Assembly (NCBI RefSeq): GCF_023343835.1
Contig: NC_064433.1
Span: 64,068,032 to 64,132,031, forward strand
Reading direction: 5' to 3'
Length of the DNA: 64,000 nt
From: Lagopus muta
Lineage: Eukaryota > Chordata > Aves > Galliformes > Phasianidae
Part shown: positions 1-13,294 of the stretch, piece after piece
How positions within the stretch are numbered: the stretch's first letter is position 1
How the letters are laid out: each line of letters begins with the position of its first letter
Position numbers and translations under genes: made by a program
The notes under the pieces: generated by a model
The model's input: the letters and a program-made list of their open reading frames with translations, nothing else
Databases searched by the model: none
What the model was told of the DNA's origin: nothing

Positions 1-2680
1 TCATTGCTCATATGAGTAAACAGAGTGGGAGAAGAGCAAGAGCATACCAAGAAAGGATGCCACATAGAGATGGATTCTTTCAAAAAGTGAAAGGAAGTAG
101 CCAGTAGGATCTTGTCAGAAAAATAAAGGAAATTCTGCTCCAACTTGAAGTGAAAAAGTAAATCTGGGTGCCAGAATGTCTTGATGAAGGGAGGCTTGTT
201 TACCTTCTTTGCTATTAGGAGATTTTACTCTAAATGAGAAGCTTGCTGCTGAGCTGTTGTAGTTCTGTGCATTTCGTTTTCCAGGGTGGAGAGAAACTAA
301 CACAGTAATTCAGTGATCAAATTTGGGTTGTGTGTAGTCAGTAATTGTACACTCTAGATTCGGTACCTGAGAGTTATGAAAAAAAAAAAAAAAAAAACAT
401 TTGCCTCTTCTTTGTAAATCCTAGTTTCACTCTTCTTTTTTTGTCTCTCTTTTTAATTATATACTCCTTTTATGTATTTTATACATACAAGAATGTGAGA
501 CCTCTTGGAACATTGCATTCTTCTCTAGAGCATGCAAAGTTTCCTCTTCCTTTAGCCCACACTCCCTGAACATCCCAAGTGCTTTTTGCATACTCACAAA
601 GGATCTGTGTAGGTAACAGCAATCTTACCAGAGATTCTCTACAGATGACCATGGCTTTAAAACTGTTCATTATTTGAGCTTTTTCAAATCATATGATGCT
701 GGGCAATATGGCTATCAGTGATCCTAGAAGTTTCCAGTTGCTTCAGAGTTTTATTTCTCTGTAAAGGTAGATGGGCTTATGCCTTATTGCAATCAACCTC
801 TCTTCTGTAAAACACCACTTCTAAGAAACAAAAAAGTGACAAAAACACATTTTCCTGCAGGGAACTTTTTGCAGATCAGTGTTCTTCTCTTGCCTTGTAA
901 GGTTATCTGTTTGCTGAGTTTGAGTTACAGAAAAGCTGCTTGAATTCCCACTGTTTTGTTTCACTCAGCATTATTCTAAGGACTTCATATGCAAAGACAG
1001 GAGTTGATTGTTAGCTGAATCAAATACACATTATTAGTCATGTTGAGATGATACTAATATTTATAATTGAAATTATATGCAGTTCTTATACAAAGAAACT
1101 CTGCAGCTCTTCTTTTTTTTGGTGTTTTTTTGTGATCTGCCTATTGCCCTCACCATCCTAAGTTTAAAAGCTTCAGTATTGTAAGGACAGGGGCTTGGTA
1201 TATGATCAGTATGCTGTGTCTTTGATACATCATTACAATAACAAGCATTATGTCACACAAATGTACAGTGCTAAATAGATGATGCAAGAAAGCAGGTTAA
1301 CAGTCACAAGGTTATTAGATAATTTCTATTGCAACCAATAAGAAAAGATTCAGGCAAACTAAGTCCAGACAAAGTCAAAGTCTGAGGTGCCCTGGGGTCT
1401 GGACTGTTTGTGTGATGCCAAGTCTGCTGCGTGTTACAGCCAAGACCAACACCTTGTATCTATGGGTGTACAAGGCTTTGGGTGTTTTAAGTAGCTCAGC
1501 TGCCACAACTTTCCAAGTGTTTCTCTTTGTGGTTCCTGAGTCCAGCCTAGTTGTCAACAGCAGTGGTACCTACGATGCCTTCTAGGACATGGGGCCTTGA
1601 ACTCAATGGAGGAATCTGTCACCACTGTGCCCAGGCTTTGTTCTTCTCCTTGCTCCAGTAAACATTTGTAACTTTTCCTTCCACTTGAGGGTATGCTGCC
1701 TGCTGGAACTGATTTAAGACCAAAGGATCAAAGACCCTTTTCTTTGTATTTTCATGCAGGAGGTCTGACACTCTGATAGGAGATCATTTTAGAGTAACAA
1801 AGTAAGACCATACCAGTATAGTGCAGCAGGCTCTGTGCATTCAGGCATAGTTGCAGGGAGAGATGAAGATAAAAAGGATAACCCATGAAATAAAATATCA
1901 TCCTTCCTTCCTAAAAAATGTGAAAGTACTTTTCTTCCTTTTTCACCCTCCTCCTGGTGTTGTTATTTCTTAAGCCTTAGTTGTTACTTTACTGTACTGC
2001 TTTATTAGCTATTACTTGCTTCCTCCTATGACAGCAGACTTCACTATTACAGCTATCAAAGTTGCCGCTACTTTGTGGTTTAAGCCTCTTAAGGAAAAAC
2101 CCTGTACAAGTAGGTACCTATTTAAAATTAGTCCATGTTTTCAGCATCTGAAATAATGGATCAATCTGATTTCCATTTGGATACAGCTAGTTTTTCTCTC
2201 TGAGGAAGTGGTTATTATTTAATATATCATAAGCCTACCAAAAGAAAGGTCCCTCAGAAAAGACAGGGTATGTTAATAGAAATGTGTATGTGGTGCTATG
2301 TTCACTGAGCTCATCTGCTACAGTCATGTGCATATTCTGATCCAGAAATAAGGCAGTAGTATTAGTGTTGCTATGCTGAGTTTGCCAGACAAATAAATTG
2401 TGCTTTCTGTAGTAAAAGCTATTTTTTGCCATGCTGCAATGGTTGGTTTTTTTTTTCTTTTTTTTTTTTAAATAAAATATTTTATTTTTATGTTATTTAT
2501 TTTAATGTATTAAAATAGACTTCAGTTATCGTAATTTTTAAAGCCCAGACAGAAGAAGCATACCAACTTGGTTTATTCCAACTGTTTTTCCCAGCCTGCT
2601 GCAGAATTACGCAGCCACTTTTGACATGGGTTATAAGTACTATAAATATAAATGAAATAAGTCTCCTTATGAAATAATTT
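1..2680. other. Unassigned AT-rich non-coding DNA
   Basis: I see no gene, RNA gene or recognisable transposon here. The stretch holds an A19 run at 379-397 and a T/A-rich segment at about 2441-2520. The short open frames are of a length expected by chance in AT-rich DNA and show no family resemblance. It could be intergenic or intronic; the sequence does not decide. Confidence 0.6.
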
Positions 2681-3022
2681 GGGGAGACCTCATTGCTCTC
2701 TATAACTTCCTGAAGGGAGGCTGTAGTGAGCTGGGGGTCGGCCTCTTCTCTCGTGTCATTGGTGATAGGACCAGGGGGAATGGTTTCAAGCTACGGCAGG
2801 GGAGATTCAGGCTGGACATGAGGAAGTATTACTTTTCAGAAAGGGTGGTCAGGCACTGGAATGGGCTGCCCAGGGAGGTGGTGGAGTCACCGAGCCTGGG
2901 GGTGTTCAAGGAAAGGCTGGATGTTGTGTTGAGGGACATGGTTTAGTGGGAGCTATTGGGAATAGGTGAACGGTTGGACTGGATGATCTTTTAGGTCTTT
3001 TCCAACCTTAGTGATTCTATGA
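2681..3022 (+). mobile_element. CR1 LINE 3' fragment with open ORF2 C-terminus
   Basis: This is the 3' end of a CR1 non-LTR retrotransposon. Read from 2683, the frame [14 protein letters not shown]... stays open for 87 codons and ends at TAG 2944-2946. It includes the CR1 ORF2 signatures [25 protein letters not shown] and RDMV before the stop, which is the usual end of the ORF2 reverse-transcriptase protein. The 3' untranslated part follows (gttggactggatgatctttt ... ttttccaacctta) and closes with the family's ATTCTATG-type tail near 3013-3022. The element is heavily 5' truncated, which is usual for CR1. The unbroken frame suggests a fairly recent insertion. It is too short to encode reverse transcriptase activity. 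The frame has no internal ATG near its start, so it is not a gene on its own. Confidence 0.95.
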
Positions 3023-5544
3023 ATTTTTATCAGGGAACTGAGAAAGGTACTGTTTTGAGGTAACAGGCAACTAGCGCAAAGACAGTTATGTCAGGGAGTG
3101 GAGAATAAATATCTGGTGCTATGATTCAACTGAAAAAGATGGCTATGCTGAGATATTTCACTGTAAAAGACCATGTAAGTGACTGACATGATAACTTATG
3201 TTTTGATAATACAACTTGTAGATAAAGCATTCAAAATTTGGTATTACACACTCTTCACCTCAGTTCTTTTGAATTTTTCTGTAGCTTAAGGTGATGGTAT
3301 GTGGCAGGTGATGAGGAACTAAGCAGCATTAGAAAGACTTTTTGAATAGGAACAGTCATTTGCTTTTCAGACTACCTTGGCGTGTTATAAATAGTAAGAA
3401 TAGATTGTTAGATACACTCAGTAGGAAAGAGTGGAGGCAGTACAGGGAAGTAATAACTTATATGAGATATCAATCATATTTCCATCAGCAGAAAATAACT
3501 CATGATTCATAAAAGCCTTCTTTATACTAGAATACATTGTTTAGAATTTTGTTTAAAAATTAAACAGAATATCTAACTTCTCAGCAGCTGCAACTTCCTG
3601 GCCTGATTTCCAATGGACATTCCATAAATAAAACATATACTTCAGAGCACAAATTCTCTTCAGAAGAACCTATAGGCAGCTTTAGAAAAATATTGTTTTT
3701 CAGCACAGTCTTATTAATTTGCCAGCTGAACTATGCTTTTGCAGGGAAAGTGATGAGTAGGAAGTGTGTTTTGAGCTGGCAAGTCAGAGTGAAGCACCTT
3801 GCAAAAACAAATGAGCAAAAGAATCCCTGCAAAATCCAAAGCAGAATTTATGCCAAGATTACTGTTCTGAACAGCAGTGTATGGCAGCACAGTGCAATTT
3901 CATTCAATCCACTGTCAGTTAGTAATCCTTCAAATAAAGGTATGCATTTCACAGTAAACCCTTCTGCATAGCTTTCAAAGCCTTGCATGTTAGCAAGAAA
4001 ATATACTGTGCACAATTCAATATTATCTGTGGAAAAAAAAAGAAAAAAAATGCTAGATGATAATCCCCCCATCATTTTCTTGGCACACAGGGCTATTTGC
4101 ACATACTTCTACCAGTCTCTTTTCTACTGCCTCTTCTGGGATGCCCTACAACTCCATATTGCAGAGAGCATCACAGATGGCTGCAGGCAGCCCTTGGGTA
4201 GACACAGGGGAAGGGGAAAGTACTCTCAGAAAAGGTTTTCCCACCTTGTGTCAGGAAAGAGGGTTCACAGTATCTGAAAAGCTGCCTTGGAGCCAACAGA
4301 GACAGAAGGTGGACACACCACGCATTGCTTGCTGGCACCCTGTTTTAATCAACTGTACCTGTAAATATGTATTCTATTATTGGCGTGTTTTAATTTCATG
4401 TACTTTGCTAGGTGTACCTCCTAACTTTTAGAACAGATGTATCTGCACTACTTAACAGGCCAGGTGTGATTCCGTGGCTCTGTGGCCAAGTGGTACAACA
4501 CAGTGTCTTGTGTCTGTGAGCTTAAACTCATGTCCTTCCTCATGCTTTTGGCTCTTTCAAGTGAGGTGGCTGCATCCAGGCTTCAAACCATGGGCGGTGC
4601 CTCATATAAGCTATCCCCTGAGCCAGGACCAAGCACTGACTGGGGAGAGCATGCCTTCAGATGCATGCCAGGGAACATGCTAAGAGCAAGATGGTACAGA
4701 TGACTGTGGCCCAGCACTCAGTCTGTGTCCTGGCTTGGTTGTTTTTACTGGAATAGGCAGAGCACATAGCCAAAGAGGTCAGGATGAGAACACAGTGCTT
4801 GAATGTTTTAGCACACCAGGGACATTTGCCCTGCTGGCCTTGGCAATGTTTTCTCATGCACTGCTTCTGTGCATGTGCTCATTCTATTCCCCTTCTCTTC
4901 CGCCCTGCCTGCTCCCTACCTTTTCACGCATGTCTAAGAGAGATGAGCTGTGCACAAAGTCTGTGAGTTTACTTGGTCCTCATCCTGTCCTCTAATGATT
5001 GGAAACATTTATTGAATTTAAATCTGTGCAGCCGTGTGAAGGCCAGGCACATCTGGTTTGGGAGTTCCAGTCACAGACTTGGAATGAGGGACTGCGACTC
5101 TACCATCTTTTAAAAAATAACGTTCCCAAGAATGTACAGGACTACTCCCTGCTGCCCTGCCAAGGAGCCTGCAATAGTGTGTGTACTCCTCTGAACTTCT
5201 GAAGAAATCACAGTTTAATTTTGACTTGGTTTGCTTCCAAGGTAATGGAGTTTTAACTCAGGCCACCCTGTGTTACACACAAGTGACTTTCTTTTGATGG
5301 ATAGTATATGCTGGTGGGATACAAATACAAGCTATAGGCAAAAGTAGAAAACCTTCTTAAAGTGGAATTATAATTATTACGAATAACAATATCAAAATGA
5401 ACTATTTTCTCTTGTAGCAGCAGTGTGGGCAGTAATACCATCATAGAAAAGACAGTGGTAGAAATTGTGATTTTACTGTATGTTGACAAAGGTGGAAGTT
5501 GATTTCCCTCTTAATAGAAGTTTCTTGGTTTTATGTAGGTGAGT
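3023..5544. other. Unassigned non-coding DNA
   Basis: I see no supported gene. A somewhat GC-richer part lies at about 4450-5200. Within it, 4483-4493 matches a tRNA-type box A (TGGCCAAGTGG) and 4579-4589 is a poor box B-like sequence. The spacing is too long for an ordinary tRNA and no cloverleaf forms. Overlapping short frames at 3693-4431 have no recognisable protein features. Confidence 0.55.
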
Positions 5545-5847
5545 TCATAACTGAATAACATTCCTCCAGTGATCTATGAGTTTGTACCCTTCGTCCAACA
5601 AGGTGAGAGCTCCTGGTGTCTGAAATGTTTTCCCAAGTTCTACAAAGGATCTTAAATTACTGAACAGTTTGAAAACTTTCCCAACACTGTATTTATCTGT
5701 CTGAGCCTGGAAACCTGATGGAATGGTAAAAATATTGTCAGGATGTCTTAGCCAGACTTTGAAGGCTGATAATGTAGATTGATTTAAGCCAGAAATCCTT
5801 TTGGCACAGGCATTCAAATCAGGAGTGTCATTTTGAGGAACTGTCAT
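5545..5847 (-). CDS. Candidate 100-codon ORF of unknown family (possible exon or gene relic)
   Basis: A minus-strand frame begins at ATG 5847-5845 and ends at TGA 5547-5545. It stays open for nine codons upstream of the ATG before an in-frame TAA. The predicted product begins MTVPQNDTPDLNACAKRISG and ends IDHWRNVIQL. Its residue mix is balanced (charged, aromatic and small residues, no low-complexity stretch), unlike the Phe/Leu/Lys-rich chance frames elsewhere in the window. I see no signal peptide or clear membrane segment, and I do not recognise a family. The base at -3 is T, so the ATG context is weak. A pyrimidine-rich stretch ending in ACATAG lies about 50 bases upstream, but the frame after it meets the TAA, so a simple internal-exon model in this frame fails unless a later acceptor such as AATGACAG is used. 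It may be an exon, a gene relic or chance. Confidence 0.25.
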   Translation of the reverse strand: MTVPQNDTPDLNACAKRISGLNQSTLSAFKVWLRHPDNIFTIPSGFQAQTDKYSVGKVFKLFSNLRSFVELGKTFQTPGALTLLDEGYKLIDHWRNVIQL

Positions 5848-8800
5848 TAATGGGTGTGTGCCATTGGGAGTTATTTAGTCTCTTTTATACTATGTAGAGA
5901 AATTAGACAAAAGAAGATTGCCTTCTTAAAGGAACACTGCTAATGAGTTGGCTTCAGAAATAAAAATCCAAAACAGTGGTCTGAGAAGCTAGAGAACACA
6001 CGCAGTTGTAAAACTGTGCAAGGGGAAGCCATGCAGCTTCAGAAACTCCAGTGTCAGAGAACTAATTCTACTCAAGTTGAAATCAATGACAAACTCTCAA
6101 ATCACTTTGAACCAAGAACAGGTTCAAAATCAGGATATTAGAAAAATCTTTTTATTTGCCTTTTTAAGCCTTCTTATGTATGTTTTTGTTATTTATTACT
6201 TATTTATTACATTTATTATTTTACTCATTCAAAAGTCTATTGCCTCCATTTTAAGAAGGGTTTTTTTTCCAGAATCAGAGTCGTATTACATTCCTCAATT
6301 GCAATTCATTTCCAATAAGTCACTATATGTTCCGCATTAACCATTAACAATTCCAGATTGTAAACCAGATAATAGATTTATTCTCATTTTCTATTAGTGT
6401 GAAACTAAGATTGTAAGGTCAACATTTGGTGGTGGACACACTTTGTGTCTTTGACTTTCTTCTGTGGTGAAATTAGCTGTCAATATAACCCAGAAAAGGC
6501 AACTCTTTCCTGAAGGCACTTATGTTTGAACAATTGTAGTTCAAACATTCAGTACAACAAAATATAGAATCTATTCATCACCAAAAAAAAAAATTAAAAA
6601 AAGTGAAAATTTAATAAGGAAATATTCCCTGACTAGAAATTCACTAGAAAGCAAGTGACCACAAAAAATAAAGGTACATAAGAAAAACGTTTTTAAAAAA
6701 TTGCAAATTGTCATTAATTCCTTCATGATGAGTTATGACGCCAGAACCAGGACTTAACTGTGGACATGCATGAGCATCTGCAGTCTTGAGAAGTATTGGA
6801 GGCTGGAACCTTGTGTGACAAGCTCACAGGTTCTCTACCTTAGTCATGGGCAGATTTGCAGGACCTGCTGTTTCTTGGTATTGCAGAGGAGAGATGCAAG
6901 TCTCTCACCACTTTGTTACTGTAATATCAGGTCAGCAGGATATTATTGAGACTACTGCCTTATTCACATACAGAAGTGGTGAAGAGTTTATGTATAAGAA
7001 AGCTGGAACAGAAGGGCTACAAGTGACAAATGGAGTCCTTTTTACTTGCTTTGTCATTATCTATGAGAATACTACCAGAGACTACCTTCAATATACAAAC
7101 ACAGAAAATCTCTGTTATTCTAATCCTAGTTAATGACTGAAGCTTTATTTTAAGTGTTTACAGTAAGCTATGTTTGGATTCTCAATGTATAAACAAGCTA
7201 TATTTTTTATATAAGGCTTATGCACATAAGACAACACAGAACCTGACTCACTGTCTCTGTGTAGGAGAAATGCAGCTTATTCTATTATGAAAATTACTTT
7301 ATTGTTTTGTTTGCTTGCTTTAAGTGGAATAAAATAGAGTCCACAACCAGAAATGCGTTTGTAGATTCATTAATAGGAAGAGCAACATGGAGCATAGCTT
7401 TTGATCCAGGGTATGAGTACAGCATGTCTAGCTATCAGGTTCTAGATGTCTTAACAACTTGGAGCAATTGGCTGCCTATGTGGGTAATGTAACACATTTC
7501 CTACCTAATTCCTCCATCACTTAAATGTTTGTTGATACGAGGAAAACTTTAAGTCATTTTGAAAACAGATTTTAGTGCAGCTTGACTCACACAGCTCTTA
7601 CTTCAAATTCTCTACAATGCTCAATATGTAAAAGATAGATTGTCAAATACTGGGAACATGTAACAGAGCTTTTTAAAGAGGTAAGAACTAGATGTTAGCT
7701 TAAAATTAATTCAGTACCGCACTCAGAAGGCTTCAGCAGAAGGACCGACTTGAACGTTCAGCAGTTATGACTTATGTCCATATTTGCATCAATAAAAACA
7801 TGTGTCTTTCTTACTGACTATTGGTTAATCTACATAAGAAAAAGTGCAACAATATATCTGAGTAGGAACAAATAACTATTTTCTTCTAAAAGAAATAAAA
7901 GCATGCCTGTAAGTAAGACTTTTTTTTTCTTTTTTTCCAGAAAGCAGATATTATTATTTTTTATATATCTCAGCAGAGTATGTTCAGTTGGGTTCAGCTC
8001 TTTCATATGTTGGCAGTGTAGATTTCTGGCCTGCAGTCCGTTCATGTCTACTTGGTTGTATGTAAGGTCCCTTGTAAGCCTTATAAATTAGGCTGCAAAG
8101 GCACTCTCCAAACCAGTATATTTGTATTTTTTTGTGGAATAAGTAAGCTGGCACTTTAGGTGGTTAGGAGTACTTGACATGTTGAATAGATCAGTTCATG
8201 GAATGTCAGCTAAAACCTCCCCAAAGTGATTCACTATCTCTTCACCTTCTATTAAGCCAGGCGAAAAAAGAACAAACAAAACCAGCCACAATATTCTGCC
8301 AACTACTGTCTTTTATTTAGGGAAGGTTGCTGTTAATTTATAGTTCACTGTCCTTTCAGTTTCCACTGTGATTTTCTCATATTCATAGTTTTCAAATATG
8401 CGAGTAGTTTTACTGCTTTGGTGGTAAGTTGTGGATAATCTATCATACATACTATTTTTAGTGTGATTTGTATATAAAGATGGGTTTATGGCAACATATG
8501 GGCATGCATGAGAATTATGGTTATCTTTTAAGTCCAAGAGGAGTGCTTTTCTCATGGCCCATTAAGGATTTTGGATTTCAGATAACTTCACCTTTTGTGT
8601 ACGAAAATTTCAATATTCAGGGTTTTTGGCATTTGGAGGTAATTGTGTGGTGACTAAAAGGCTGCTTCCACTATTTGCATTAGGCATTAGCTGATAAGTT
8701 TGAGACTGAGATTTGAGATACAAGATTCATTTCAACCCTGGCAGCTGTCGTCAGCTTACCTTCTTTATAAAAGTGATTGAAGTGTTTTTGAATTCATATG

Positions 8801-11800
8801 AAAAATAATGAATATGTATGTATTAAAAAGATAATATAATTCTGTAGTCTTACATATTCATTAACTACAAAAGATACATGTTAAGGGTCTCAAAAAATCA
8901 TAGTATTGTAAGTAACATTTATGCAGAGCAGGAACAGAGGGTTAAAATTTCCAATTTTACATGTGTTGTAAAACTCAACAAGACGATTTCTGTTGTGAGA
9001 CCTAAATACAAATTTATCGTCGAGTATTAAAAACATGATGGTGGTTCTTTGGTTAGCCACCAATTTCCTTTCTCATGCTCTCAGTCTCAGATTACTTAAC
9101 TATCATCTGGCATTCTCAGACATGCTAACTAATTGCCCTGTAGTAGACAAATAAAGAGCACATTTTACAAGTAAAGTGTGGGATGTACTAACAAATGTCA
9201 ATTTATGCGTTGCCTGGATACAGCTTTTATTTGTGATTAGGGTTATTTAATTAACTTTTTAATTGTCAGTACAGAGAATTGAAGCATACAGTCCAAAGTC
9301 TAGTCAATGGAAAAACTCAATAGACTGCAATTGACTGGCTCAGACATCTACTGCTACAGTCATCAATAGTACTGTAGTTGCAACATAAAAAGCGAAAGTT
9401 AAAAAGGGCTTAGGTGATGTTGGACCAGCCCATATGGTGAAGGAGAACATCACAGGGCATACTGGATTAATGGAAATCCATTTAAAGAGGGTACTGTTCT
9501 ATGTGTTTAGATAAAAGGAAAAAGAAGTGTAGAACAGCCACTCAAGTGAACATTGGTAAGCTGCCTAATCGGCAAAGTACAAAGTACAAAGGAAAAGAGA
9601 ACTGTATGTTGTAGCAAGTAGTGATTGATCTCTGCCTGCTTTATAACGGTCCTATTCATCTGTTTTGGGGATGGAAGTTGCAGGAAAATCACAGTTTAGT
9701 ATTGGCATACACTGCTCAACATTCTGCTAACAGAAGAAAGTATAAAGTATGTGTAGGTAACATTGAAAAGTGATTCATTGCTCCCTCTTTATGCACTTGT
9801 AGAAACACAGAGTAGCCATACCTTCATGTGTGCATTACCAGGCAAATTTACTTAATTTACCCAGGGAAGATGGGTGGAAATTAGATGAAAGGTTCCAACC
9901 TTCATTGACAACCTGGAGCTGAGTTGATCCAATGAGTTATGATATTCAGAACTGCTAGATGGTAAATTTCCCACTGTGTTACTGTAATCATGTGGGAAGG
10001 GGAGAGATGGCAATGAGCACTTGAACATGCCCAACAGCAGTGAAAATTCAAATGGTAAGGAATGAAAATATGGTGAGGAAAAATGGTAAGGAAAGGTAAA
10101 AAATATTAATGTAGAAGACAAGATCATCCACAGGAGACAAGAAGCATAGGGGATATATTGCTGCTGCCTTCCATGAGGCAGGCTACCTAGAGATGTCACT
10201 CGAAGCTGTTATCCAGCTCCAAATCTGAGGAGGGAAAAGTAATAATAACAATAATAAAATAATAATAAAAGAGCAGTACCTGGATCTGCCTTTCTTCCAA
10301 ACTCCTCAGATAGCATTGTAGGCCAGAAACTGCCCTGGGATACCACTTGATTACCTCCTTGATGTAGCAGAAGACATGAGGCTGTGGGATGGTGAGAGGG
10401 TGCAAGTGATTGGGGAGATGCAGCAATGAGGGCTGAGAACCAGCGGGCACAGAGCCAGCACTCCTTCTTCCCTGGGATTAGAGGCTGAGGCAAACCAGAG
10501 CAAAGAGAGCTTTTCCTGCTCTTCTCTGGAGACATGACTGATGGCACGATGCCTGCCTTGTAGGTGTGTGTGCTTAACCTTGTGGGAGTAGAAACTTTCT
10601 TCGTTGGGAAGGTTTTACAGATAGGTGTGCACAAACCAATTAAACAAGAATAACCAACCCACACCTTTTCCAGCTATTAGATTAGCTATTGATGCACCTC
10701 TGTACATAGGCCAAACACAATCTTTTTCTCTTTATTTTCACACTAAATCCTTTCTGATTTGTTGCAAAAGTGGAGGTTGACTCCTCTGCAGTGCTGCTGT
10801 GATGGACTTGATTCATATACTAGCAGAATTAAGGTGTTTCTTGTACCGTAGCTTAATAAGAAAAAATCTTCAGGATGTTTATTTGAGTGTTATTTACCAG
10901 ACTTTGTTTATAAGAATACTCAAACCATCTAATCCTTGTATTTTTTGAGATTATGTGCAGCTGAAATATGAAAGAACTGTCTTTCAGACAGATTTCCTTA
11001 AGTTCAGCATGATTTGCCCTAAATAAACTTTTACAGACTTATGGTAGCTACATAACAGTCCATCAGTCCTTCAGAAAAGTTGATACAAGTTTTATAATCT
11101 TTTTCTTCTCTCCACAAATGATTTCTCAGAAGCCAGGAGTTTCTCACTATAATCTCTTGCCTCATTATTTCCTTGCTGGTTCTTTGTTTTCTATTCCAAG
11201 GGTCTGGAATGCTGCAATATTCTTCATTTACTTTTTGAGGAAGAAATGGCTGGCTGTCACATAAAAGATTCAGTATCTTGTTCCAAAAATTCATTGTATT
11301 TAATATTTTAACACACCACTATTTCACCTAAACCAATATAGCTAGTGTTTTTATAACAGTGATGGTATGAAGATTGAAGGGAAAGTAAGGTGTGTAGGGA
11401 TATATTGCCTCCATTCTACAGCTTGCTTCTCTTAAAAAGAAATATGTAAAGAAAAGAAAATTGCTTCACAGTGCTGCTTTGTGCAGTCATCCCAGAGTGA
11501 CTGGAAGAATATAGTTTTAATAAAATATTCTAGGAGAATGCCCAACAATTCCTGAAAGCCAATTCCTGTCCAAAGCTTGTTTCCTTACCTTTGCCCTTCT
11601 GAGCTCATTGGAATAATGAGTAACTTTTCAATTGTGTGAGTGGCAACTAGCACGTTCTAAACAGCAACATCAGAATGAAGGGTGCCAAAAAACAGGTTGG
11701 CATGGGAAAGGCCTAAACCCTCTTTCTGTCATCCAGCACCTCAAATACAGCAGTCAGATTGCTAGCCTGTAACAGGCATCTTGTTCTAACACCTAAAGAC

Positions 11801-13277
11801 ATGCAGACATCATACTCAGTAACATCCTCTAAAATACCAAGACAAGACCAGAACAACTAACGTTCATCATCATATAAAACATAAAGTACCTAAATCCAGT
11901 GTGGTTTTAGAGCCACTATATCCATAGCTCTTTGCTGCAAAAATGCTCACTTCCTTTGTCACAGACTGACATTAAGGAAGAGGTGCTAAGATCTTCTTCC
12001 AGCACTAGGAAGGAAGTTTATAATATGAAAGTGCCCCACAAAAGTAGCTTTCCAAACCGCTTTTCCTCTTTGTACTCAGAATTCCAAATTTAGTATTTTA
12101 AGCAGAATAATGCTGTAACTCAAAAAAAAACAAAACCTCTAATATTAAATATATAAATATAAATAAATAAATAAATATTTTTTCACCCCCTTCGCCTTCA
12201 CAAAAAAGATCTCTGGAAATATCAGACAGAAAATACTGTGCTCATTTCAAGCTGCAAACTAGACAAACTCTTTGCTTTTTATTTTGGTTAGCAGCTTGGA
12301 CTCCCTTTCTCCATAACTAACCTGAACAAATATTATGCCTTAGATGACTTCAGGGAAACAAATTCCAAAACAAGCAAAGGAACAATAGACAACAAATTGT
12401 TTTATCATGGAAAATGTAAGTAGTTAATTATTCTTCTAAGAAAGATAGACCATCATTTGCAGGCTTTTTTTTTTTTTCTTCCAGTATACAGAAGTAAAGT
12501 TTATACAGATTTTTAAGTTGGGAAGAAAAAAAAGCATACACAGTAGTTTTGAACTAGCTTCAGCCCTACTGTGCTGTGTACATAGTGTAATAATATCCTT
12601 AGCAAAACAAGGAATCGTTTATACAACCCCATGCTGCATAGGAACCCTGTAAATACTGGAATTTTACATAATGTAAAAGTGTCACGCTTTATAGAGGGTA
12701 TTACATACTTTTGCTACCAGGAATGAAGTTTTGTGGTTAGTAAAAATATTAATCTATAGACCTGTTGCTGGTGTTGAGCAATACTGAATTTTAGAATACT
12801 TGTTCAAGTTCAGCCCCTTGTGTATCTGCTGCTTAGCAGAAAACAGAGTCAGGTCAGCACTTCCATGTGTGCTGACCCTTTTCAGTCCTTTGTGAGGATC
12901 CCCCAATACAGACAAAGCAAGCACCTGCTGATTTCTTGCTTCCTTTAAAAGGGAAAGAAAGGAAGATAAAAGACCTCATTATCTCTCCATAAGAGCTCTT
13001 AAAATCTGATTTAAATCTGTATGATGTGAACAGCTTCCCTGGCAACCTCAAGGCACAGCTCATGCAGTCTCTGAGGGAGGTTTGAGAAGTGTCTCTCCTG
13101 GATTCCTGGGAGAACTGCAGTCACTTACACTAACTGCAACTTTTACACAGTGATCCAGCCTGGCACTGGATAAGATTAAGAGTTTTTTTTGAATGATGAC
13201 TGCTTACAAGTCTTTGTGTTACTTACAATGTTTTGAGCGCTTCTGTAGGGAATGCCAGTCTTGTTGAGTGCAGCAGT
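5848..13277. other. Unassigned AT-rich non-coding DNA with short simple repeats
   Basis: No gene or transposon is recognised. Simple repeats include an (AAT)n-like run at about 10240-10270 and an A/T-rich (AAAT)n run at about 12145-12177. Two minus-strand frames near 9852-10664 are of moderate length but run partly through the AAT repeat and show no domain. Confidence 0.55.
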
Positions 13278-13294
13278 GGGGGGGGGGGGGGGGG
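13278..13294. repeat. G17 homopolymer
   Basis: Seventeen consecutive G on the plus strand, in an otherwise AT-rich region. A run of this length can form G-quadruplex structures and is a likely place for assembly or sequencing length error. A short plus-strand frame through it would read polyglycine and is not taken as coding. Confidence 0.95.

Noticed and set aside
10209..10664. 151-codon minus-strand frame with a neighbouring 115-codon frame
   Set aside because: It runs through an AAT repeat, shows no domain and has no convincing splice or start signals.
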